NCBI GenBank assembly: GCA_017559135.1
Contig: JAFYSZ010000020.1
Span: 1-64,000 of the forward strand
Length of the DNA: 64,000 bases
Direction: 5' to 3'
DNA from: Bacteroidales bacterium
GTDB lineage: Bacteria; Bacteroidota; Bacteroidia; Bacteroidales; P3
Part shown: one piece after another, positions 8,533 to 18,624 of the stretch
How positions within the stretch are numbered: position 1 is the first letter of the stretch
Layout of the letters: every line of letters begins with the position of its first letter
Position numbers and translations under genes: made by a program
Notes under the pieces: generated by a model
Told to the model about the DNA's origin: nothing
The model's database searches: none
What the model saw: the letters and a program-made list of their open reading frames with translations, nothing else

Positions 8533-10680
8533 ATGAAAAGAATATTTTTGGGATTGCTTTCTTTGCTTGTTTTAAACACAACAACCCTACGAGCACAATT
8601 AACATTTGAGATAATTTCCGAAAATCAAGTAAGGATAACAGAATGCGAAACAACTATAACTTCAATAATTATTCCAGAATATATTACTTTTGAAAACGAT
8701 ACAACGAATTACAGAATTACAGAAATAGATAGCAACGCATTTTTTAATTGCAAAAGATTAACTTCTATAAATATTCCAAATACTGTTACTAATATTGCGC
8801 ATCAAGCTTTTCAAAACTGCATACGTTTAAACACTGTTTTTCTTCCAGAGAATGCAACAATAGCAATTAATGCTTTTAATGACGCAGGAAAACGCGATAC
8901 AATAAACAAAGTAGCTTATAAAGGAAACGATACATTAAATGTTGCAAACTATTCTTTTGTAAATACTGGCTTTATAACATTTTATTTAGGCAACGAAACC
9001 TATCAAGCAACAGAAGCAAGCGTTGAATATTGCGATAGAAATAAAGAAGGAGCATTTGTCATACCTGATTCAATAATACATAACGGCAATTCTTTACCTG
9101 TTACCGTGATAAATAATGATGCTTTTGCTAATTGCAAAAAACTAACTTCTGTAACAATGGGTAGCAATATCCGATCTATTGAAACAGAGGCTTTTTGGAA
9201 ATGTACAAAATTAGACTCCTTTACTTGTTTTGCTGCAATCGCACCTAAACTCGGAAGTCAAGTCTTTAATGGAACTCCTACATCGAGAAAACTAACAATT
9301 CCTTTTGGAACAGATTACAACTCTTGGAAAAATCCTTATGAATGGAAGAAAACTAACTACCTAATTCAAGAAAACGACACAGCAATACTTGAAGCAGATT
9401 TTATGATTACCAATAGAGTTGGACTAATCAATAACGGCGTTTTGCGAATCCCTTACGGCAAGCAGTTAATAGACACAACGAATGGAAATATCTCAGGAAT
9501 AATAGAAGTGGAAACAGATATTCTTTCAAATTCTCATTGGTCATTTGTCGGAGCACCCTTTTCGGGTTACAAATTAGATGCAATAAAACCAGGAAGCAGA
9601 GATGTGTCAGTTTTAACCTTTGATTACACAACAGAAGAGTGGAATAATCAATGGGCAACAATAGATACAACTATTGAAACAGGCGAAGGCTTTATTTTAT
9701 GGTCCTTTGCAGAAGAGGCAACTGTATTTACAACCAAACCAAACAGCGAAGCAGAAAATTATACACTCAATAATACAGACCTAATCCTAACAAAACAATC
9801 GGGAAATTGGCTTGCCTTGGCAAATCCTTATACCTTTAAAATAGATGTAAGTAAATTTATAGCAGACAATCAAAACAAAATACAAGGACAAGACGGCATT
9901 TATATTATAAATTCAAGCGGAGAATTTCAATATATCACACAAGGAGAAATCAATCTTACGCAAGGCTTCTTTGTAAACTACGCAAATGAGGGAGAAGACA
10001 CCGTTATATTTTCAAAAAGCCAAAGACAAACAAATGCAAAAACAGAAAAGAAAAAAGAATACATAACTATAAAAATGAAAGAAGGTGAAAGAGAATCACA
10101 ACTATTCTTTTCTCTTAATCCAAATGCTAAAACAGAATATGACATCTATGATGCAAACAAATTATTCTCTCTAAACCAAATCACAGAGCCATATTTCTTA
10201 ACCGCAAATAAAGCCTTGATAAAAGAAGAAGTAAATACCTTGCCATATACCGCAAAAATCAATGTAAAAAGTTATGAAAAAAAAGAAGTAAATTTCAGAA
10301 TAGACAATATTCCAAGCGACATAGTAGTCTATTTGATAGACAACGGCAACGATATTAAGATGAATAGCGGAGAAGAATATAATACCTATGTAGTAGAAGG
10401 CGAAAATGCAGATAGATTTCAATTATTAGTAAAAAAAATACACAGAATAGAAAGCATAGAATCCGATGAAATCACAATCAAAAATAACAATAGAGAAATT
10501 AATATTGAAACACAATTAGAAAATTTAAACATAAAAGTCTTCAACGCCATAGGACAAGAAGTCTTTTCAACCAAAGAAAGAACATTTTTCTTAAATTCTC
10601 TACCTTGTGGGACTTATATCATAAAAGTATCAAGTGGTAGAAAAACACAGACTAAGAAAATAGAAATTTTATATAATTAA
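8533..10680 (+). CDS. BspA-like leucine-rich-repeat protein with T9SS sorting domain
   Basis: 715 residues. The signal peptide (MKRIFLGLLSLLVLNTTTLRAQ) is followed by LRR_5 units (~45-125 and ~185-235; FFNCKRLTSINIPNTVTNI), a mixed beta domain (~280-600), and a C-terminal T9SS type A sorting domain (~640-715; NIKVFNAIGQEVF ... GTYIIKV). Between the LRR blocks is a spacer, GFITFYLGNETYQATEASVE, that resembles the two spacers of the large BspA-like gene at 1-3610. Predicted to be exported by T9SS and attached to the cell surface. The middle domain also resembles the central part of the protein at 49897-51570. Confidence 0.9.
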   Translation: MKRIFLGLLSLLVLNTTTLRAQLTFEIISENQVRITECETTITSIIIPEYITFENDTTNYRITEIDSNAFFNCKRLTSINIPNTVTNIAHQAFQNCIRLNTVFLPENATIAINAFNDAGKRDTINKVAYKGNDTLNVANYSFVNTGFITFYLGNETYQATEASVEYCDRNKEGAFVIPDSIIHNGNSLPVTVINNDAFANCKKLTSVTMGSNIRSIETEAFWKCTKLDSFTCFAAIAPKLGSQVFNGTPTSRKLTIPFGTDYNSWKNPYEWKKTNYLIQENDTAILEADFMITNRVGLINNGVLRIPYGKQLIDTTNGNISGIIEVETDILSNSHWSFVGAPFSGYKLDAIKPGSRDVSVLTFDYTTEEWNNQWATIDTTIETGEGFILWSFAEEATVFTTKPNSEAENYTLNNTDLILTKQSGNWLALANPYTFKIDVSKFIADNQNKIQGQDGIYIINSSGEFQYITQGEINLTQGFFVNYANEGEDTVIFSKSQRQTNAKTEKKKEYITIKMKEGERESQLFFSLNPNAKTEYDIYDANKLFSLNQITEPYFLTANKALIKEEVNTLPYTAKINVKSYEKKEVNFRIDNIPSDIVVYLIDNGNDIKMNSGEEYNTYVVEGENADRFQLLVKKIHRIESIESDEITIKNNNREINIETQLENLNIKVFNAIGQEVFSTKERTFFLNSLPCGTYIIKVSSGRKTQTKKIEILYN

Positions 10681-10774
10681 TAATCTTAACTTTTGCGGTA
10701 GATTTACTTTGTTGCAAACAAAAAAAAGATTAAAAACAATTAAATAATTTATTAATAAACAAAATTAAAGTAGC

Positions 10775-13594
10775 ATGAGAAGAAAATTATTTTCATTATT
10801 GTTGTTGTGCTTGATATTTAGCACGACTATCTTTGCTCAAAATAAGGAATTGCAAGTCAATCTTAATGAGCAAATAAAATTAAATGAAACAGTACGTACA
10901 GGAAAATTGGAAAACGGATTGACGTACTTTGTAAAATCAAACAAAAAGCCAGAAAATCTTATTGAGTTTCGTCTTGCAGTAAATGCAGGCTCTGTTTTAG
11001 AGGAGGATAATCAAGTGGGATTGGCTCACTTCTTGGAACACATGGGCTTTAATGGTTCAAAACATTTTCCAGGTAACACAATGGACGATGAAACTAAAAA
11101 GGCGGGTTCGTGGAATAATGCTTACACAAGTTTTGATGAGACTGTGTATATGATAAACTTGCCAAAAGAACATCTTGACTTAGGTTTGAAAGTTTTAGAC
11201 TCGTGGGCGTACGGAATGTTGCTTACAGGAGAAGAAATTGACAAAGAAAGAGGTGTGATTATTGAGGAATGGAGACGTAGTCAAGGCGGAGAAGAAAGAA
11301 TGTGGAATGAAATAAAGAAGAAACTGTTGCAAGGTTCAAAATATGCTGATAGAATGCCTATTGGAACTTTGGAAAATCTTCAAAATTTTAAATATTCTGA
11401 CATTAGAAGTTTCTACGAAAAATGGTATAATTCCGATAATATGGCTGTGATTATTGTTGGAGATTTCAATATTGACTCAATGGAGCAAAAGGTTGTTGAT
11501 TATTTTAGAATGTCTCCAAAGACTTGCACTCAAACACAAAGACCATACATTGCTATACCTGATAATAAAGAACCTATTATAGCTATTGCAAGCGATAAAG
11601 AGGCAACAAGCACAAGTATAGAATTGTATTACAAACACCCTTCTAAGGAAGTTAAAACGGTAGCTGATTTTCGTGAACAACATTTACTATATGGTTTGTT
11701 TGGAGTAATGTTTAATGCTCGTCTTTCAGAAATTTCTGAAAAGAAATCTTGTCCATATATGTATTCATACGCATACTATGGTGGTTTTTTAGGTCGTAAT
11801 CATTCTGCTTATACAACTTACGCTTCTGCAAAAGAAGGAAAATTAATGGAATCCTTAGAATTGGTAATGTTAGAAAATAGAAGATTGCAACAACACGGCT
11901 TTTTACAATCGGAGCTTGATAGAGCAAAAGATGAATTGTTGGAATCATACGATAGAAGTGCAAAAGAAGAGTCAAAAAATAATAGTAGCAATTTTGCTGA
12001 TAGATTAGTGTATTATTTTCTTGAAAATGAACCAATGCCAAGTGCAGATAAGAAAAACGAATGGGCACAAGCATTGATAGAAGATATTACTTTGGAGGAA
12101 GTAAATGCTCTTATTTCTAAATGGATGACAGAGGAAAATTTTATTTGCACTATCACAATGCCAGAAAAGAAAGGTATTAAAGTGCCAACAGAAGAAAATG
12201 TATTGAAACTTATTGAAAAATGTAAGAAAGCAAGTACAAAACCTTGGGTTGATAATGTTAAAACAGAGCCTTTCCTTGCACAAGAGCCAAAAGGAGGTAA
12301 GGTTGTAAATCAAACTAAGAATGAAAAATTTGATTACACAGAATATACTCTTTCAAATGGAGCAAAAGTAATCTTAAAGAAAACAAATCACCAAAACGAT
12401 CAAATATTAACTCGTGCAGAATCAAAAGGGGGAAGTTCATTGTATGAAGATAAGGATATGATGAATGTTGATTTTGCTTCAAGTATAGTAAATTCGAGTG
12501 GAATTGGTACATACGATAATACTCAATTGATGAAATTTATGAAGGGTAAGTCTTTTGGTTTATATTCTTATATTTCTGATATTAAAGAAGTAATAGACGG
12601 AAGTTGTGCTCCAAAAGATTTTGAAACACAATTGCAATATTTTTATTTAGTCTTTACTGCTCCAAGAATAGATAAAGAGGTTCTTGCAAACGAAGTAGAT
12701 AAATTGAAAACTCAAATCAGTATGATGAAAAATGATCCTGAGTCTATTTTGTATGAAAAGCAATATAAGGCTATGTATCCAAATGATAAACGTAATATAT
12801 ACATACCTACTGATGCTCAAATAAAGGAATTGAATACTGATAAAATGTTAAAAATATTCAAAGAACGTTTCTCTGATGCTTCTGACTTTACTTTCACTTT
12901 CGTAGGTAATATTGATGAAAAAACAATGTTGCCTTTGATTGAAAAATATATTGGAGGACTTCCTTCTTCTAATGGTAAAAATGCAGAAATGTGGAAAGAT
13001 CGTTCAGCAACCTTTGCAAAAGGCATTGTAGATGAAGCAGTTTATGCAGGAGAAGCAGAAAAAGGTAAAACAACTATAGTATTTCAACATGAGTTTGATT
13101 ATAATAACGATCGTTTAGTAACAGATGCTTTGAGCGAAGTTTGTTATAATAAATTATTTGAAACAATTCGTGAAGAATTAAGTGGAACTTATTCACCTTC
13201 ATTCTATTTAGGTTATTCTAAATATCCAAAAGCAAAATTATCTGCTTTTTATGATCTTGATTGTAATCCAAATACAATAGATCAACTTACGCAAGCAACT
13301 TTCAAAGTTTTTGATAAAATTATCTCAGAAGGTATTTCTGAGGAAGATTTAATTAAAGCAAAAGAAACTTTGATATTAAATAGAAAGAAAAGTGTAGAAA
13401 GCAATTATTTTTGGTTAAGACAAATTTTAGGAAGTAAGTTTGATGGATATGAAATGCAAACTTTGGAAGAATATACTGCTGCGGTAAATGCTTTGACAGC
13501 AGAAGATATTAAAAAGGTTGCAGAAAAATATCTAAAACACGATGAGTATGTAAGAGTATCTCTTAAACCTGCTGCTATGAAACCAATAAAATAG
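10775..13594 (+). CDS. M16 family zinc metalloprotease (PqqL-like)
   Basis: 939 residues with a signal peptide (…FSTTIFAQ). The inverted zinc motif HFLEH is at ~87-91, with the distal glutamate in GVIIEEWR at ~160. Two M16 N/C domain pairs follow, as in single-chain M16B enzymes; the second (inactive) half starts near ~510. Such exported insulinase-type proteases cut short peptides in the periplasm. It stands alone, convergent with glyA across a shared terminator. Confidence 0.92.
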   Translation: MRRKLFSLLLLCLIFSTTIFAQNKELQVNLNEQIKLNETVRTGKLENGLTYFVKSNKKPENLIEFRLAVNAGSVLEEDNQVGLAHFLEHMGFNGSKHFPGNTMDDETKKAGSWNNAYTSFDETVYMINLPKEHLDLGLKVLDSWAYGMLLTGEEIDKERGVIIEEWRRSQGGEERMWNEIKKKLLQGSKYADRMPIGTLENLQNFKYSDIRSFYEKWYNSDNMAVIIVGDFNIDSMEQKVVDYFRMSPKTCTQTQRPYIAIPDNKEPIIAIASDKEATSTSIELYYKHPSKEVKTVADFREQHLLYGLFGVMFNARLSEISEKKSCPYMYSYAYYGGFLGRNHSAYTTYASAKEGKLMESLELVMLENRRLQQHGFLQSELDRAKDELLESYDRSAKEESKNNSSNFADRLVYYFLENEPMPSADKKNEWAQALIEDITLEEVNALISKWMTEENFICTITMPEKKGIKVPTEENVLKLIEKCKKASTKPWVDNVKTEPFLAQEPKGGKVVNQTKNEKFDYTEYTLSNGAKVILKKTNHQNDQILTRAESKGGSSLYEDKDMMNVDFASSIVNSSGIGTYDNTQLMKFMKGKSFGLYSYISDIKEVIDGSCAPKDFETQLQYFYLVFTAPRIDKEVLANEVDKLKTQISMMKNDPESILYEKQYKAMYPNDKRNIYIPTDAQIKELNTDKMLKIFKERFSDASDFTFTFVGNIDEKTMLPLIEKYIGGLPSSNGKNAEMWKDRSATFAKGIVDEAVYAGEAEKGKTTIVFQHEFDYNNDRLVTDALSEVCYNKLFETIREELSGTYSPSFYLGYSKYPKAKLSAFYDLDCNPNTIDQLTQATFKVFDKIISEGISEEDLIKAKETLILNRKKSVESNYFWLRQILGSKFDGYEMQTLEEYTAAVNALTAEDIKKVAEKYLKHDEYVRVSLKPAAMKPIK

Positions 13595-13612
13595 TTTTCT
13601 AATCACACAAAA

Positions 13613-13647
13613 AAAAGAGAAGTCAAACGACTTCTCTTTTTTATTAT
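13613..13647. terminator. Bidirectional terminator between M16 protease and glyA
   Basis: AAAAGAGAAGT - CAAACG - ACTTCTCTTTT, an 11-bp perfect stem with A and T runs on both sides, so it can serve both convergent genes. Confidence 0.9.
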
Positions 13648-13661
13648 TGATTTTGTGATTT

Positions 13662-14942
13662 CTACCAAGCAAATAATGGTCTGTTTTCCATCATTGCGTT
13701 TACTTTCTTACGAGTTTCAGCAATCAATGCTTCGTTGTTTACGTCAGAAAGTACTGCATCAATCATTTCAACTATTGCTTCCATTTCGTTTTCCTTCAAA
13801 CCTCTTGTAGTGATTGCAGGAGTTCCTACACGAATTCCTGATGTTTGGAATGGAGAGCGTGAATCGAATGGAACCATATTTTTGTTTATTGTAATATCTG
13901 CTTTAACCAATGTGTTTTCTGCAACTTTTCCTGTAAGTTCAGGGAATTTTGTTCTAAGGTCTATAAGCATTAAGTGGTTATCTGTACCGTTAGAGATAAC
14001 TTTGTAACCTCTTTTTACAAATGCTTCTGCCATTGCAGCAGCGTTTTTCTTAACTTGTTTGATGTATTGTGCGTAATCTTCTGTTAAAGCTTCGCCAAAT
14101 GCAACTGCTTTCGCTGCTATAACGTGTTCAAGTGGTCCTCCTTGACAGCCAGGGAATACTGCTGAGTCTAAAACTGCACTCATCATTTTGATTTCTCCTT
14201 TTGGAGTTGTTTTTCCCATTGGGTTAGGGAAGTCTTTTCCCATTAAAATCAAACCACCTCTTGGTCCACGAAGGGTTTTGTGAGTAGTTGTTGTAACTAT
14301 GTGGCAATATTCAACAGCGTTGTTTAATTCTCCTTTTGCTATCAAACCACTTGGGTGAGAAATATCTCCCATTAAAATAGCACCTATTTCATCTGCTAAT
14401 GCTCTCATACGTTTCCAATCGAAGTCTCTTGAATAAGCAGAAGCTCCTCCTATGATTAATTTTGGTTTGTGTTCTCTTGCCACTTGCTCCATCATATCAT
14501 AGTCGATTGTTCCTGTTTCTTCTTTAACTCCGTATGAAACTTGGTTGAAATAAGTTCCTGAAATATTTACAGGAGAACCGTGAGAAAGGTGTCCACCGTG
14601 ATTTAAATCTAATCCCATGAAAGTATCGCCAGGATTCAAGCAAGCAAAGAAAACTGCCATGTTTGCTTGTGCTCCTGAATGTGGTTGAACGTTTGCCCAG
14701 CAAGCACCGAATAATTCTTTTGCTCTATCGATTGCAAGTTGTTCAGATTGGTCTACGATTTGGCAACCACCATAATATCTTTTTCCAGGGTAACCTTCTG
14801 CGTATTTGTTAGTCATTACGCTACCCATTGCTTCCATTACTTGATCTGAAACAAAGTTTTCAGAAGCGATTAACTCAATTCCCTTTGTTTGTCTTTCTCT
14901 TTCCTTTTGAATAAGGTCAAAGATTTGTGTATCTCTTGTCAT
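13662..14942 (-). CDS. glyA: Serine hydroxymethyltransferase
   Basis: 426 residues; converts serine plus tetrahydrofolate to glycine plus methylene-THF. The PLP-lysine motif [14 protein letters not shown] (~223-236), the N-terminal LIASENF and YPGKRYYGG are present. Full length for the family. A TAACTTTG box lies upstream on the minus strand (~14985-14995) without a clear TTTG partner. Confidence 0.97.
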   Translation of the reverse strand: MTRDTQIFDLIQKERERQTKGIELIASENFVSDQVMEAMGSVMTNKYAEGYPGKRYYGGCQIVDQSEQLAIDRAKELFGACWANVQPHSGAQANMAVFFACLNPGDTFMGLDLNHGGHLSHGSPVNISGTYFNQVSYGVKEETGTIDYDMMEQVAREHKPKLIIGGASAYSRDFDWKRMRALADEIGAILMGDISHPSGLIAKGELNNAVEYCHIVTTTTHKTLRGPRGGLILMGKDFPNPMGKTTPKGEIKMMSAVLDSAVFPGCQGGPLEHVIAAKAVAFGEALTEDYAQYIKQVKKNAAAMAEAFVKRGYKVISNGTDNHLMLIDLRTKFPELTGKVAENTLVKADITINKNMVPFDSRSPFQTSGIRVGTPAITTRGLKENEMEAIVEMIDAVLSDVNNEALIAETRKKVNAMMENRPLFAW

Positions 14943-15074
14943 AATTTAAAATGTATTTATAATTTTCTGTAATTTAAGGTGCAAAGTTATGAAATTATTT
15001 CTGAATTTTTCTTAGATTTCTAATAAATGTTATATCTTTGCTGTATTATACCAAGAAAATAATCAAGAAAAAAG

Positions 15075-15497
15075 ATGGTAGAAAAGGACATTCGTTGGAT
15101 ACAAAGATTTAATAATTACCGTAAAGCCTTAGAGAAATTCAATCAAGCCGTTGATATAATTTCAAATAAAATGGATTGGGGAGAAGAAATTGATGATTTG
15201 CTGGAAGAAGGTTTAATACAAAGATTTGAATATACACACGAATTGGCATGGAAAGTAATGAAAGACTATGCCGAATATCAAGGATACACAAATATTCAAG
15301 GCTCACGAGATGCTTTTCGCAAGGCTTTTGAGATGGAAATCATTGAAGATGAAAGATGGATGGAGAGTATAAAAGATAGAAACCTTACTTCTCACAATTA
15401 TGATGATGAAACAGTCTCACAAATCTTAGAAACAATAAGATATACCTACGCTCCATTGTTTAACGCTTTTGAAAAAAAGATGCTTTCTTATTGTTAA
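15075..15497 (+). CDS. hepT: HepT-type HEPN toxin of a type VII toxin-antitoxin system
   Basis: 140 residues, all-alpha HI0074-like HEPN protein. The RNase signature R-x4-H-x-Y reads RNLTSHNY near residue 103, complete. In the HepT-MntA systems the tyrosine of this motif is the site modified by the partner enzyme. The stop codon is 1 nt before the MntA start, so the two are translated together. A TATCTTTG -7 box is at 15033-15040. Confidence 0.88.
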   Translation: MVEKDIRWIQRFNNYRKALEKFNQAVDIISNKMDWGEEIDDLLEEGLIQRFEYTHELAWKVMKDYAEYQGYTNIQGSRDAFRKAFEMEIIEDERWMESIKDRNLTSHNYDDETVSQILETIRYTYAPLFNAFEKKMLSYC

Positions 15498-15498
15498 T

Positions 15499-15804
15499 AT
15501 GCCATACGGATTAAAAGACATAGAATTAGAAAGATTAACTGCTTTATTTGCAAAAAATGAGCAAGTAGAGTCGGTGATATTATATGGTTCTCGTGCGAAA
15601 GGAAATTACAAACCTTTTTCTGATGTTGATATAACTTTGAAAGGAGAGAGCCTTACAAGAAAAGACCTCAATAGAATAAGTCTTGCGATAGATGATTTGT
15701 TGCTTCCTTATCAGTTTGATGTCTCTATATTTCATACATTAAAGAATAAAGAACTTATTGAACACGTTAAAAGAGTAGGAAAAGTTATTTACACAAAAAA
15801 ATAA
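15499..15804 (+). CDS. mntA: MntA-type minimal nucleotidyltransferase antitoxin
   Basis: Start taken at the ATG at 15499 (MPYGLKDIELERL), because the longer frame needs a TTG inside hepT. About 101 residues. The catalytic signature G-S-x10-D-x-D is exact (GSRAKGNYKPFSDVD). Known MntA enzymes AMPylate HepT and silence its RNase; that function here is by family. Confidence 0.88.
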   Translation: MPYGLKDIELERLTALFAKNEQVESVILYGSRAKGNYKPFSDVDITLKGESLTRKDLNRISLAIDDLLLPYQFDVSIFHTLKNKELIEHVKRVGKVIYTKK

Positions 15805-15810
15805 TAGATT

Positions 15811-16518
15811 ATGGAAAAAGAAAGAAAACAAAACAAGAGTGCTGTTTGGATTATGGCAGCGGTTATTTTGATTGCTTCTTGTGCAATCGGCTTTTCGGTT
15901 TATCAAGGCTTGAAGGCAGTGTCTATGGGCCAAAGAGTAGTAACGGTAAAAGGTGCAGCAGAGCTTGAAGTCAAAGCAGACGTAGCTTCAATGTCGATTC
16001 GCTTTGCGATTCTTCAAAATACGCTTCAAGATGCTTTGAGAGTATCAAAGGAAAAAGAAACAATAGTAGTTGATTTCTTGAAAGAAATTGGCTTTACCGA
16101 TGATGAAATTTTCGTAGGCAAAGTTAGTTATGATGAATATACAAATGCTCAAACAAAATACGTAAGAGGTAGCGTAAGACTTTTTGTAAAGAGTAAAGCA
16201 ATTGAAAAAGTGCAAACTTTGGAAAAAAGAGTTACCGAGTTATATGAAAGAGGCGTTGTGATAGATCAAGACTATTGGGACGATGGAGCAAGTTATGAAA
16301 TATCAGATGTTAATGTCTTTAAGCCAAAACTAATAACCGAAAGTATGGCTAATGCGAAAAAAGCAGGAGAACAATTTGCAAAAGATGCTGAAAGTAAGTT
16401 AGGCAAAATGAAAACCGCTTGGCAAGGACAGATTTCAATAGAAGATTTAGACGAAACAACCCCACATATTAAGAAATGTAGGGTTGTCAGTACAATAACT
16501 TATTATTTGGAAGATTAA
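15811..16518 (+). CDS. SIMPL domain (DUF541) membrane-anchored protein
   Basis: 235 residues: an N-terminal membrane anchor (~10-32), then a SIMPL/DUF541 domain (VVTVKGAAELEVKADVASMS onward). Members are periplasmic or surface proteins of unclear role. Its last ~28 codons (from 16435) lie inside the 163-bp duplication that flanks the R-M island, so a copy of its 3' end is found again at 19714. Confidence 0.88.
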   Translation: MEKERKQNKSAVWIMAAVILIASCAIGFSVYQGLKAVSMGQRVVTVKGAAELEVKADVASMSIRFAILQNTLQDALRVSKEKETIVVDFLKEIGFTDDEIFVGKVSYDEYTNAQTKYVRGSVRLFVKSKAIEKVQTLEKRVTELYERGVVIDQDYWDDGASYEISDVNVFKPKLITESMANAKKAGEQFAKDAESKLGKMKTAWQGQISIEDLDETTPHIKKCRVVSTITYYLED

Positions 16519-16597
16519 CTCTTTGTTTTAGAAAAATAACTCTAAGAAATAATTTTTTAATTCTTAGAGTTATTTTTTTATTTCTTAGAGTTAGAAA
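16435..16597. repeat. Left copy of the 163-bp direct repeat flanking the R-M island
   Basis: Matches 19714-19876 at a constant offset of 3279 with only three visible mismatches (16444, 16447, 16479). Contains the end of the SIMPL gene and the shared AT-rich terminator. The arrangement SIMPL - terminator - PfkB kinase was evidently the original locus. Confidence 0.95.
16537..16580. terminator. Terminator after SIMPL gene (in left repeat)
   Basis: AACTCTAAGAA (16538-16548) pairs with TTCTTAGAGTT (16561-16571), followed by TTTTTTTATT. Confidence 0.8.
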
Positions 16598-16665
16598 ATC
16601 AATTTTTTGTTAAGTAAGTATTAGTAAAAAAAACTTTATATCTTTGCAAAGTAAATAAGTTTGAA

Positions 16666-17451
16666 ATGCTTATGGTAAATAAGGAAAATTGGAAAGAATC
16701 TGATATAAATGTAGATAGTCTTTGGTTAATTGATGAAAGAGATAAATCAGGTAAGCATGCAAATGTTTATCATGGTAATTTTGTTCCTCAAATTCCTTAT
16801 CAGTTAATTTCTCGCTACACAAAAGAACAAGATATAGTTTTAGAATTATTTTCAGGTAGTGGAACAACTCTTTTTGAGTGTGAAAAATTAAATCGAAACT
16901 ATATAGGATTTGACATAAACCAAAATATAATAGACTATGTCAAAGATAAAATGCAAGATTCTGATACTAAATATTATTTAAATAATGCAGATGTAACAGA
17001 TTCTTTATCTTTTAATGGAACAATCCAAAAAAATCTAAAAGAATATAAACAAGAAAGTATAGATTTTATTATAGCACACCCTCCGTATTTAGATATTGTT
17101 AAATTTACTGACCAAGATAATGATTTGTCTCATATATCTGATTTGAATACGTTTATAAATAAAATAATTGAGTCTTTTAGAAATGCCTTGCCGTATTTGA
17201 AAAAAAACAAGTATTTTGCAATAGTAATAGGAGATGTCTATAAAAATAAAGAGGTAATTCCATTAGGATTCTACTTAATGTACGCAATAAAGAAAAATTT
17301 TAATGTAAAATTAAAGGGAACGATAGTAAAAAATATAGAAGGGAATAGAGGGAAACTTGGACAACATAATATATGGAAATATAGAGCAATGATGAGTGAT
17401 TATTTTTTGTTTAAACATGAATATATTTTTGTTTTCAAAAAAGAATTTTAG
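16666..17451 (+). CDS. DNA methyltransferase of a type II R-M system (N4/N6 amino-methylase)
   Basis: 261 residues. AdoMet-binding motif I is LELFSGSGTT (~59-68) with the acidic GFDIN following (~81-85). The expected catalytic motif IV is AHPPY (~137-141), with His in place of the usual Asp, Asn or Ser. Such enzymes methylate adenine N6 or cytosine N4. A TATCTTTG -7 box is at 16639-16646. First of three R-M genes; 18 nt to the next. Confidence 0.85.
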   Translation: MLMVNKENWKESDINVDSLWLIDERDKSGKHANVYHGNFVPQIPYQLISRYTKEQDIVLELFSGSGTTLFECEKLNRNYIGFDINQNIIDYVKDKMQDSDTKYYLNNADVTDSLSFNGTIQKNLKEYKQESIDFIIAHPPYLDIVKFTDQDNDLSHISDLNTFINKIIESFRNALPYLKKNKYFAIVIGDVYKNKEVIPLGFYLMYAIKKNFNVKLKGTIVKNIEGNRGKLGQHNIWKYRAMMSDYFLFKHEYIFVFKKEF

Positions 17452-17469
17452 ATATTAAACAGTATAAAT

Positions 17470-18624
17470 ATGACAACACACGTATTAATTGTTGATAAAG
17501 ATACGTTTCAACAACATTTAAAATACAAATTTATTGGAACAGGTAATGGAAAACCTTTTTTATTTAACAATGTTAACACTTCAAATAATATACATTCAGC
17601 AACGGAGAAAAATCAATTTGGCATGTTAGCTGATTGCAATAGAATGAGAATAGGGGATTATGTAATATTTTATTTACAACAAAGTTCAAATATTGGAGGC
17701 TTTTTTGGATTATTTAAAGTTAGTAGTTTGCCTTTTATTCATAAAGAACAAAATGAGAATAATTATCCAGAATTAACAAAAAACTTAGAGTATAGAGCAT
17801 TTATTGAACCTTATAAAGTTTATGAATCTCCTGTTTCTGAATGGGAAGCATTAGATGATATACAAAGACTAACATCTCCATGTCAGATGCTTTGGAGTTT
17901 GATATATAGAAAGTTAAAAGGTAATAGAGGAAATACAATGATAACATTGTATGAATCAGAAAGATTGATATCTTTGATAATGTTAAAAAACAATAGAAAT
18001 TGTTTGAACTTACAAAAAAATGAAAGTTTGAAGTATAATCAAGAAACCAATAAATTAGAGATAGTTCAAGAACAATTTGAAGTATATAGAAAAGAAGGGG
18101 AATGTATAGATATAAAAAATAGAATAATATTCAAAGATAGTCAAAATCAAAAATATGAAACACATTTACAAGCATACATAACCCAAAATATAGGAACTAA
18201 TTCGGTCTCTTCTTTAGATGAAGCTCTTTTTTCTGAAAATGAACATGTAATTTGGATAGGTAATGAGGTTTCTTGCGGAGTTGGTATGCAAAGAATGGAT
18301 ATAGTTGTTGTAACGGAAAAAGATGGTCAAGAATTAGACAATATTTATGTAATAGAATTAAAATGTACTCCATTAAATACAGATAACATTAAGCAAATGT
18401 ATAGATATATAGATTGGATTTCGCAATATTATTTGCCTAATAAGCAAAGTATTGTATGTCCAATATTACTTACAAAAAAAGATGATAATGAAAATAAGAT
18501 TTCGCAGGACATAAATAAAGAAATAGAGCATTTTAGTACAAAATTTAATGGACTCGTGAATATGTGTCCTCTAAAATTAGTTTTTTATGAAATAAATAAT
18601 GACGATATATTATTTTCTTTATGA
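17470..18624 (+). CDS. Restriction endonuclease: EVE/PUA-like N-terminus plus NucS-like PD-(D/E)xK domain
   Basis: 384 residues. The N-terminal ~150 residues (GDYVIFYLQQSSNIGGFFGLFKV) look like an EVE/PUA-like domain of the sort that reads modified bases. The C-terminal domain resembles DUF91/NucS nucleases with D277 (QRMDIVVV) and E296-x-K298 (YVIELK) as the PD-(D/E)xK site. It sits between two methyltransferase genes and overlaps the next by 4 nt (ATGA), so it is the likely endonuclease of the system. Cleavage specificity cannot be read from the sequence. Confidence 0.8.
   Translation: MTTHVLIVDKDTFQQHLKYKFIGTGNGKPFLFNNVNTSNNIHSATEKNQFGMLADCNRMRIGDYVIFYLQQSSNIGGFFGLFKVSSLPFIHKEQNENNYPELTKNLEYRAFIEPYKVYESPVSEWEALDDIQRLTSPCQMLWSLIYRKLKGNRGNTMITLYESERLISLIMLKNNRNCLNLQKNESLKYNQETNKLEIVQEQFEVYRKEGECIDIKNRIIFKDSQNQKYETHLQAYITQNIGTNSVSSLDEALFSENEHVIWIGNEVSCGVGMQRMDIVVVTEKDGQELDNIYVIELKCTPLNTDNIKQMYRYIDWISQYYLPNKQSIVCPILLTKKDDNENKISQDINKEIEHFSTKFNGLVNMCPLKLVFYEINNDDILFSL

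Noticed and set aside
15469..15498. TTG extended start of mntA
   Set aside because: Would overlap hepT; the ATG directly after the hepT stop fits the family length.
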